DNA of 5,161 nucleotides from Thermodesulfovibrionales bacterium (GTDB lineage Bacteria > Nitrospirota > Thermodesulfovibrionia > Thermodesulfovibrionales > SM23-35), in contig JAGUWT010000174.1 in the NCBI GenBank assembly GCA_020062205.1, positions 1-5,161 on the forward strand, read 5' to 3'. The position numbers and the translations under genes are program-made. Positions 1-5,161 of this stretch are shown piece by piece. Under the pieces are notes generated by a model that saw only the letters and a program-made list of their open reading frames with translations, was not told where the DNA came from and ran no database searches. Position 1 is the stretch's first letter, and the number at the start of each line of letters is the position of its first letter.

Positions 1-2482
1 CCATAAGGAAAGCATTCCCACCGGTTGGGTTTCCGTCTGATCCTTCAGGACCGAGGGTATCCTGCTCATAGCCTCTCACCGTCATCCTTCCACCTAAAAA
101 AAACCTCTCAAAAAGAGGAAGTTCGTCCGTCTTGTGGTACCCCTGAGCAGCCCCTCCCCTGACTGATATGGCAATGACAATACCCCTTATAAGTTCTTGA
201 TATGCACTTCCATGGAATATAAGTTTTATAAAGTTTGTTTCAGAGAGAAAAACTGGTGAAGTAAGTTTAACGGATATCCCTGAGAGAATTCCTTTCCTGG
301 GGTTAAAGGGGTTATCCCGTGTATCATAAACTATTCCTGGTCTTATACCACTTATGGTAAGTGTTCCTGTATCTTCTCTGCTCAATATCACATCTGGCTT
401 TACATCAAATGTCTCCACGAGCGAGAACTCATAATAGAATTCCATTTTCACTATATCGCTTAATCTTTTCTCCACACCTGCATTCACCCCATGCCTTGTT
501 AATCTATATCTCGTCTCCCTCGTGTCAATATTGATTTCCTTTCTCTCCTCACGGATTAAGAATGTCCTGAATGATAAGGGGAGATCAAGGAACCATGGTT
601 CATGATATTGCAGAATATATCGCCTTTCAATCGAGCTCATCTCAAACCTGAATGAAGCCTGTTTGTTCATCCCCCAGAGATTCCTGTAACTCAGATCAAA
701 AAATCCCCTGAATCTCTCATAATCAGCATATCCCAGGCCTAATTCCACTACACCTGCATTGCCCTCTTTCACATTCATCAGGATATCCTTTTTTGAGTCA
801 TATCGGTCAAGCACTTCCATATCAACATCTGTGAATAGACCTAATCTGTAAAGTCTCTGCCTGCTTTTTCCAATGAGATGGTAATTCAATGGAGAGCCTT
901 CACGGTACTGCAATTCCCTCGTGATTACCTTATATCCTGTTTTATAATTCCCAGTGATAATCGTTTTTCCGAATACGATTTCTGTGCCTTCGTCTATTCG
1001 AAAGGTTATCAACGCCTTCTGGTTTTCAATCTTACTTTCTGTTAGTACTTTTGCTTCTGTAAAACCACGGGTTGTATATAATTCGATAATCCTGTGCCTC
1101 TCATCTGAGATATCAACCACATTGTAAATATCTCCAGGTTTTATCCCGATAACCTTTCGTATCTCAGCCTCAGGGACAAGATGTGCTTCCACAATATCCA
1201 CTCTCTCAATAATCGTCCGTAAACCTTCATTTACTTTGATAACAATATCCATCTCGTTAGGGAATCCCCCCTCACCCCCTTTCAGTAAGGGGGGGAGGGG
1301 GGGATTTGTCTGAAACTCTTCTACCTGGGCATTCAGATAACCAAGCGCATTGTAAAACCCTTCAATCTCTTCTGTATCTCCTTCAATAAGGTCAGGGTTA
1401 TAGAAATCTCTTTCCTTAAGGGACATGATTTCTTTCAGATTGTTCTCGGGAAGACTGACACCACGAAAAGAGATTGATCTGAGTTTCACCTCTGTTCCTT
1501 CAAAGATAAAAAAATTCACATCTGTCTCCTCATCCCCTGATGTTACAACAGGTGCTATCTGCGCAAATGGATATCCCCCCTTATGATAGAGAGAGAGTAT
1601 CCTCTGGACCGCTTCTTCTACAAGCTCGTCTCTGAAGTCTTCAGTTTCAAAGAATGGCATTTCTTTCAAAAGGTTTTTTGTCGAAATAGCCCTGTTGCCT
1701 TCTATCAATATCTTAAGACGTTTCCCTATGTTTACAAAGATATCAAGGGTTCCTTCAGTATATGTGTATGGCCCGACAACAGGCTTAAAGTATCCATTCC
1801 TTTTGTAGTATGTCTTTATCCTTTCAATGTCTTTCCCCAATGTTACCTGGTCGTAGATATCGCCATCAGATAATCTCATAATATCCTTGATCTCTTCTGG
1901 TGCGCCATGTATCTGGATATTTTTTATCCTCTCTGGATCGCCTGTATCAATATGAATATGAATCTGCACCCTGTATGGTTCCTTAAGCCTTTCAATCTCA
2001 ATATGTATGGCGGTATATGGGAATCCTCGTATTTCCATTTCACTCCTCAATTTTTCTTTCGCATTCTCGATCAAGTCGTATCGCATGAGCTGACCCTCTT
2101 TTAAGGGCAAAAGCTTTTTTACAATTTTTTGGGAAAGGTTAACATGTCCATCAATAGATATCTTTTGAATAAAATCCCTTTCCCTGATACGGATAATGAC
2201 CTTTGCCTTCTCCCCATCAGTAATCTCAAAAGAAATATCTTCAAAAATCCCCTTTAAAAAGGCGCGTTTTATCCCCTGTCTTATCCCGATGCTATCAAGA
2301 GGTTTATCAGGACCGATATCAAGAAGGTCGAGAAGTTCTTTCTTTTCTATCGAGTAAAGCCCATGGACCTCTATCTCTCCAACTATTGCACCCGAAGCCT
2401 CAGAAGGCAGGTAAACGAGTAACAAGTAACAAGTAACTAAATACAAGTAACGAGTGACGAGTGACGAGTGACGAGTTTTCAT
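1..2482 (-). CDS. Omp85 (BamA/TamA) family outer-membrane assembly protein with seven POTRA domains, C-terminus cut by window
   Basis: This frame is open from an ATG at 2482 to position 1 without a stop, giving 827 codons; the end lies outside the window. Residues 1-32 look like a Sec signal peptide. Seven POTRA-like repeats of about 75 residues follow, at roughly 33-103, 104-181, 182-254, 255-330, 331-421, 422-500 and 501-575, each ending in a short beta strand before the next. The beta-barrel starts near 576. It carries the Omp85 signatures YHEPWF (626-631), YDTRDNPFNPRKG (719-731) and VRGY (802-805, bases 68-79), the last being the conserved loop-6 motif. In BamA about 150 residues follow that motif, so a similar stretch is probably missing. 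The start is chosen because its ATGA overlaps the stop of the upstream tamB-like gene and because it gives a signal peptide; the Shine-Dalgarno signal is weak. BamA has five POTRAs and TamA three, so I do not assign either symbol. Next to a tamB-like gene, a TamA-like partner role is the best inference. POTRA5 carries a repeat-derived insert at residues 393-408. Confidence 0.93.
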   Translation of the reverse strand, partial: MKTRHSSLVTRYLYLVTCYLLLVYLPSEASGAIVGEIEVHGLYSIEKKELLDLLDIGPDKPLDSIGIRQGIKRAFLKGIFEDISFEITDGEKAKVIIRIRERDFIQKISIDGHVNLSQKIVKKLLPLKEGQLMRYDLIENAKEKLRSEMEIRGFPYTAIHIEIERLKEPYRVQIHIHIDTGDPERIKNIQIHGAPEEIKDIMRLSDGDIYDQVTLGKDIERIKTYYKRNGYFKPVVGPYTYTEGTLDIFVNIGKRLKILIEGNRAISTKNLLKEMPFFETEDFRDELVEEAVQRILSLYHKGGYPFAQIAPVVTSGDEETDVNFFIFEGTEVKLRSISFRGVSLPENNLKEIMSLKERDFYNPDLIEGDTEEIEGFYNALGYLNAQVEEFQTNPPLPPLLKGGEGGFPNEMDIVIKVNEGLRTIIERVDIVEAHLVPEAEIRKVIGIKPGDIYNVVDISDERHRIIELYTTRGFTEAKVLTESKIENQKALITFRIDEGTEIVFGKTIITGNYKTGYKVITRELQYREGSPLNYHLIGKSRQRLYRLGLFTDVDMEVLDRYDSKKDILMNVKEGNAGVVELGLGYADYERFRGFFDLSYRNLWGMNKQASFRFEMSSIERRYILQYHEPWFLDLPLSFRTFLIREERKEINIDTRETRYRLTRHGVNAGVEKRLSDIVKMEFYYEFSLVETFDVKPDVILSREDTGTLTISGIRPGIVYDTRDNPFNPRKGILSGISVKLTSPVFLSETNFIKLIFHGSAYQELIRGIVIAISVRGGAAQGYHKTDELPLFERFFLGGRMTVRGYEQDTLGPEGSDGNPTGGNAFLM
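1263..1306. repeat. G/C-run palindromic repeat inserted in frame in the Omp85 gene
   Basis: The left arm at 1263-1282 (C-runs) and the right arm at 1287-1306 (two runs of seven G separated by one A) are near-perfect inverted complements around a loop of about 5 bases, with one mismatch and small run-length differences. Composition contrasts sharply with the flanking coding DNA. Read on the minus strand it encodes NPPLPPLLKGGEGGFP (residues 393-408), a low-complexity Pro/Gly peptide unlike the POTRA sequence on either side. From memory, similar peptides turn up where dispersed C-run/G-run palindromes of this kind lie in bacterial genes; I cannot check that here. It has no U-tract and lies inside a gene, so it is not a terminator. 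Confidence 0.85.
1289..1303 (+). other. Potential G-quadruplex, two runs of seven G
   Basis: Seven G, one A and seven G on the + strand can be split into four triplets with 1-base loops, so a quadruplex is possible on the template strand of the Omp85 gene. The hairpin with the C-rich arm at 1263-1282 is a competing structure. Homopolymer runs of this length are also slippage- and error-prone. Confidence 0.4.
2419..2476. repeat. Degenerate heptanucleotide tandem repeat (GTRACRA on +, TYGTYAC on -)
   Basis: Eight 7-base units plus two bases run in unbroken phase: GTAACAA twice, GTAACTA, AATACAA, GTAACGA, then GTGACGA three times and a final GT. A partly decayed unit with one extra base (GTAAACGA) precedes it at 2411-2418. 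Units differ mainly by transitions (A/G on the + strand). Because 7 is not a multiple of 3, three units encode a heptapeptide that covers all three frames. On the minus strand TCGTCAC reads SSLVTRH and TTGTTAC reads LLLVTCY, neither with a stop. On the plus strand every frame soon meets TAA or TGA. The array starts 2 bases before the Omp85 start codon and the tamB-like stop. Confidence 0.92.
2479..2482 (-). promoter_or_regulatory. ATGA stop/start overlap coupling the tamB-like gene to the Omp85 gene
   Basis: On the minus strand the tamB-like gene ends ...TTC AAA TGA and the Omp85 gene begins at the ATG inside AAATGA, a 4-base overlap. This arrangement usually means termination-reinitiation coupling within one operon. 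Only weak AGG and GAG tracts lie upstream of the ATG (about 11 and 5 bases away). Expression of the downstream gene may therefore depend on ribosomes finishing the upstream one. Confidence 0.85.
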
Positions 2483-5161
2483 TTGAACTCAAACCTGAAC
2501 TTTATATCCCCGCCTACGCTCCCTTTCTCATCACGCATACCGATAAGGGAAATATTTTTAGCAAGGATATATTCCAGCTTGAGTATCTGTTCTTCAGTAG
2601 AACCCAAGAGAGTTGTATAGGTTACGAGCAACCTGTCACCGATAAGTTTTTTTGATACCGTAACCCTCGGACCTATGGTACCGGTTGTTTTTGAAACATA
2701 TGGGTCAACCTGAAGCCTGTCAATGCCCGTTAATGTCCTGAACCGTTCTTCAAGCACATCCTGTATCTTACCGGTTAAGAATGAGGTTGCCTCACCAGCA
2801 CCTATACCTCCTTCGAGACCCTTCAATTGTTTCCCTACCTGTCCCACGGTAAGGAGCGCAAGGATATCCGTCTCCTCTAACGGCGGGTCAGAAGACATGG
2901 AAAGATTGAAGTGATCCATCTCACCTTCGAGATTGAGTTGAATATTATATCCCTTTGCAAGAGTTTCTGCTGTGAGCCGTATGATCGGTTTGAATGCGTA
3001 AGGATCTGTAAAATCAGCACTCGCATTGATTATTCTGAACTCATTGTTTCTGAAATAAACATAACCCCCCTTTGATTCAAGTCTGCCGAACAATACAGGA
3101 TGCGATATCGTTCCTCTCAATACCATATCTATCTTCAAGGGTGCTCGTGCAATGTTGTTATCAATAGAAATATTATCACTGCCTGAAACCCTTATATTGA
3201 GTTCGGTACCTTCAACCTTTGATACCTCGGTCTTGGGTTTTTCCTTTGCTATCAAAAGCCAGCTCTTCCATTCCACCCTTTTTTTATATCGTGCCCTGTT
3301 TATCTTTATGTCTCCTGTAATACTCTGTTTATCCAGTGTGCCCTTATATAAAAGATTACCCCCAAAATTGAGACTAACATCCTTAGAAGGAGAAGTGCTG
3401 ATATTATCAAGGTCAGCCTCCAGGTAAAATCCTTTTATCGTGAAAGCCTTAAGATAAACAAATCCTGTTATGTCTATATCACCGCCTCCTAATTTCCCTG
3501 AAAGTCTCTGTACCACGATCCTGTCTTTCTCAAGAGAAAGATAGCCGTTAATCGAACTCATGTAGGAATAATAATTTTTGATACCAAAAGAGGCATTCGA
3601 TATATTCACGCCGCCGTTTATTTCTGGCTTTTCCCATTTCCCAGTGATAGAAAAAGCAAAATCAGTATCTCCCCTCAGGTGACTTATTCTCTTTGACAGG
3701 CCTTTTAATAATAACAGTGAAGAACTGCCCCCAAGATGAATGTCGTATTCTTTTCCGATTTCCATACTACCAAAGAGCTTGAATGAAGTGCCACCATTCT
3801 TGATACCAAATGCCAAGAAGGAAAGCTTTTTATTATGAATCTGAATCTTTATATCGGAATCATTCGAAAAACTGTAACCAAACAATGAAAGTGTCAGATG
3901 ATTCAGATGAGCTGATGCCGTGATATTTTTTCTATTACCTTTCATTGTTACATGGCCTCTGAGGATAAGCTGTAAATCCTCCGGCATATCCTGAAGGACT
4001 GAACTGACGATAAAATCATAGCTGCCCTGCTGGATATCTATTTCAGCAGTCCATGGCAGATCATCGTTCAATTGTCCATTCCCCCGTATTTTTATTTTTT
4101 CATTAAAAAGTGAAGCATCCAGTACAATATCCCTATTTTTTATCTCAGCAAGTATTGAACCTTGACCGATAGGTTTCCCCTTATATGTGCCTTCAAGCAC
4201 CTGAGCATTCAGTCTAATGAGAGGGTCTTTGAAAGTGCCCTGCCCTTCTGATTGCACACTGAAAACAATATCATCAGGTATGTGCTTAAGCCCCAGGTCT
4301 CTCATCATGAGCCTCTCTGATGACGCCCTGAAAGAAAATTTTTCATCTGAAGAAATCTTTCCTTCTCCCTTCAGGGTTGAGCTACCCCGCTTGATTATTG
4401 TTTGTTGAAAAGAAATCTCTTTATTCATATATGAAAATGCTGTGGATACCGAGTCAACTGGAACCTGAAATACCATTGCCTTCTCTATAAAAGCGTTCCC
4501 ATCAATCGAAATGTCTTTATCCTTACCTCCGATTCGAAAATCTGCATTCAGTCTTCCTGCTGCAGAAATGTCCTGAGAGAACATCTTTGTTATTTCTCTG
4601 ACATCGATATTGGTGAATAAGGCATTCATTTCATAAACAGGATGTGCAAATTCGAACAATTTCTCTGCCTGGGGGAAAAATATCTTGCCTTTTATCCTTT
4701 GCTTTCCACCAGCAACAGTAGCAACCATTTCCTGTATACGGAGGAGGTTCTTGTTGTATGAAAATTCAGATGTAATGCTGTCTGACTTATACCCTTCTAT
4801 AAAGGCATTTGACATCCTGGCCTTTACTGCTATCTCTGGATTATCAAATGTACCTCCTATATCTCCGGAAAAATACCCGGAACCTTTAAGCCCGTTGTAA
4901 TAAGGCAGGGTAAAATCAGAGATTCCATTGGTATCAAGCCTGCCCTTCAGGTCGAGTGTTTTTTGAGCGAGATTAACAGTGCCTTCTAAATTCAGATGAG
5001 ATAAAGATGTATTTAACTTTAAACCGGATAAGAAAAGGGTATCATCACGGAGGGAGTAATTTCCTTTTATATGCTTGATCCTTCCCAGCACATTATCAGT
5101 CTCCTGACTCTTGTCACCCCCTCCCTTGCCCTCCCCCCTCGAGGGGGAGGGGTGGGTGGGG
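2479..5161 (-). CDS. tamB: TamB-like translocation/assembly module protein (AsmA-like, DUF490 C-terminal domain), N-terminus cut by window
   Basis: TamB proteins are anchored in the inner membrane and form a long hydrophobic beta groove across the periplasm. They work with an Omp85 partner in outer-membrane protein or lipid transport. Here 893 codons are visible, ending in TGA at 2479-2481. Numbering from the GTG at 5091, residues 1-530 are beta-rich AsmA-like repeats, with recurring turns such as SGDIGGTFDNPEI (about 75-87), GQGTFKDPLIRL (283-294) and ITGKWEKPEINGG (482-494). Residues from about 530 to 870 form the TamB/DUF490 domain. It contains LEETDILALLTVGQ (738-751), GIDRLQVDP, GPRVTVSKKLIGDRLLVTYT and the terminal strand KFRFEFK. 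The frame stays open upstream of 5091 to the window edge. The GTG-initiated product would lack the N-terminal membrane anchor, and family members are usually 1,200 residues or more, so I treat the gene as 5'-partial. An internal or alternative start at 5091 cannot be fully excluded. The stop overlaps the start of the Omp85 gene by 4 bases. Confidence 0.9.
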   Translation of the reverse strand, partial: PTHPSPSRGEGKGGGDKSQETDNVLGRIKHIKGNYSLRDDTLFLSGLKLNTSLSHLNLEGTVNLAQKTLDLKGRLDTNGISDFTLPYYNGLKGSGYFSGDIGGTFDNPEIAVKARMSNAFIEGYKSDSITSEFSYNKNLLRIQEMVATVAGGKQRIKGKIFFPQAEKLFEFAHPVYEMNALFTNIDVREITKMFSQDISAAGRLNADFRIGGKDKDISIDGNAFIEKAMVFQVPVDSVSTAFSYMNKEISFQQTIIKRGSSTLKGEGKISSDEKFSFRASSERLMMRDLGLKHIPDDIVFSVQSEGQGTFKDPLIRLNAQVLEGTYKGKPIGQGSILAEIKNRDIVLDASLFNEKIKIRGNGQLNDDLPWTAEIDIQQGSYDFIVSSVLQDMPEDLQLILRGHVTMKGNRKNITASAHLNHLTLSLFGYSFSNDSDIKIQIHNKKLSFLAFGIKNGGTSFKLFGSMEIGKEYDIHLGGSSSLLLLKGLSKRISHLRGDTDFAFSITGKWEKPEINGGVNISNASFGIKNYYSYMSSINGYLSLEKDRIVVQRLSGKLGGGDIDITGFVYLKAFTIKGFYLEADLDNISTSPSKDVSLNFGGNLLYKGTLDKQSITGDIKINRARYKKRVEWKSWLLIAKEKPKTEVSKVEGTELNIRVSGSDNISIDNNIARAPLKIDMVLRGTISHPVLFGRLESKGGYVYFRNNEFRIINASADFTDPYAFKPIIRLTAETLAKGYNIQLNLEGEMDHFNLSMSSDPPLEETDILALLTVGQVGKQLKGLEGGIGAGEATSFLTGKIQDVLEERFRTLTGIDRLQVDPYVSKTTGTIGPRVTVSKKLIGDRLLVTYTTLLGSTEEQILKLEYILAKNISLIGMRDEKGSVGGDIKFRFEFK
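5089..5105 (-). promoter_or_regulatory. AGGAG plus GTG: possible internal translation start in the tamB-like gene
   Basis: On the minus strand AGGAG (5105-5101) lies 9 bases before an in-frame GTG (5091-5089), just downstream of the palindromic repeat. It could start an 870-residue product. That product would begin MLGRIKHIKGNYSLRD, with no signal or membrane anchor, which argues against it being the main start. It is recorded because it would matter if the repeat had split the gene. Confidence 0.25.
5119..5161. repeat. Second G/C-run palindromic repeat, at the window edge, in the open tamB-like frame
   Basis: An inverted repeat is centred on CTCGAG (5138-5143), with C-run/CCCTCCCCC on the left and GAGGGGGAGGGG on the right, continuing off the window. 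On the minus strand it reads PTHPSPSRGEGKGGGDK without a stop and joins directly to the tamB-like protein. Its unit sequence differs from the 1263-1306 element, so it is probably a different repeat family of similar style. Its right boundary is unknown because the window ends. Confidence 0.75.
5143..5161 (+). other. Potential G-quadruplex, four G-runs with single-base loops
   Basis: The + strand holds runs of 5, 4, 3 and 4 G separated by A, T and T. This meets the strict quadruplex pattern with 1-base loops, which typically favours a very stable parallel fold. It lies on the template strand of the tamB-like gene. It is a by-product of the palindromic repeat; any effect on replication or transcription is inference. 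Confidence 0.5.

Larger units (their letters stand above)
2387..2482 (-). other. Signal-peptide coding segment of the Omp85 protein, largely built from a heptad DNA repeat
   Basis: Codons 1-32 of the Omp85 gene have the three parts of a Sec signal peptide. The basic start is MKTRHSSLVTR. The hydrophobic core is YLYLVTCYLLLVYL (residues 12-25). The polar end is PSEASGA, with small residues at -3 and -1 if cleavage follows A32. The first POTRA strand, IVGEIEVHG, begins directly after that. Residues 3-22 are encoded by the heptanucleotide repeat. The exact cleavage site is inferred; cleavage after A29 is also possible. C18 follows LVT, which is a poor lipobox, so a lipoprotein signal is unlikely. 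Confidence 0.75.

Noticed and set aside
1263..1306. Rho-independent terminator
   Set aside because: The hairpin is strong, but no U-tract follows on either strand and the protein frame continues through it with conserved POTRA sequence on both sides.
1583..2104. Plus-strand ORFs at 1583-1873 and 1907-2104
   Set aside because: They lie antisense to conserved POTRA coding sequence and have no family resemblance; they are shadows.
2240..2275. Small palindrome-like stretch around CCCCTTTAAAAAGG that resembles a repeat fragment
   Set aside because: It encodes FLKGIFEDISFE, which is an ordinary POTRA motif, so the resemblance is best explained by coding constraint.
2429..2440. Lipoprotein signal with C18 as the lipidated cysteine
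   Set aside because: The residues before it are LVT rather than a good lipobox, the hydrophobic stretch before it is too short, and the hydrophobic core continues well past the cysteine. The cysteine is simply part of the LLLVTCY repeat translation.
2419..2476. CRISPR array
   Set aside because: Units are 7 bases, directly contiguous and without spacers; this is a simple tandem repeat.
2461..4900. Plus-strand ORFs antisense to the tamB-like gene (2461-2655, 2723-2914, 3152-3427, 4217-4408, 4685-4900)
   Set aside because: All are short, antisense to a clearly coding frame, and have no recognisable domains.

Overview
The window is a fragment of an outer-membrane biogenesis operon from a Gram-negative (diderm) bacterium, read entirely on the minus strand. 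It holds two genes, both cut by a window edge, with no intergenic space between them. Upstream (right-hand side) is the C-terminal part of a TamB-like AsmA-fold protein with the DUF490/TamB C-terminal domain. Downstream (left-hand side) is an Omp85/BamA-TamA family outer-membrane protein. It has a signal peptide, seven apparent POTRA domains and most of a beta-barrel, including the hallmark VRGY motif, and it lacks only its last strands. The two genes overlap by 4 bases (ATGA), so they are almost certainly co-transcribed and translationally coupled. TamB-type proteins bridge the periplasm from the inner membrane to an Omp85 partner, so the pair makes functional sense as one envelope-spanning module.

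Region by region on the + axis: 1-2482 is the Omp85 gene (minus strand, 827 codons visible, stop beyond position 1). 2419-2476 is a degenerate heptanucleotide tandem repeat that lies inside the first codons of the Omp85 gene and supplies most of its signal peptide. 2479-5161 is the TamB-like gene (minus strand, start beyond position 5161). Two G/C-run palindromic repeats, at about 1263-1306 and 5119-5161, sit inside open reading frames and are read through without a stop. The first adds about 16 residues inside POTRA domain 5. The second lies in the TamB frame at the window edge.

The protein-level architecture belongs to known families. The unusual part is how repeat DNA has been absorbed into it: three separate repeat intrusions in about 5 kb of an outer-membrane assembly operon, all kept in frame, one of which appears to have become a Sec signal peptide. 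The taxon cannot be fixed from sequence reading alone. Moderately AT-leaning coding DNA, an Omp85 with more POTRAs than proteobacterial TamA, the tamB-then-Omp85 gene order, and the abundant heptad and G/C-palindrome repeats would fit Nitrospirota or Desulfobacterota-type genomes. That placement is inference only.
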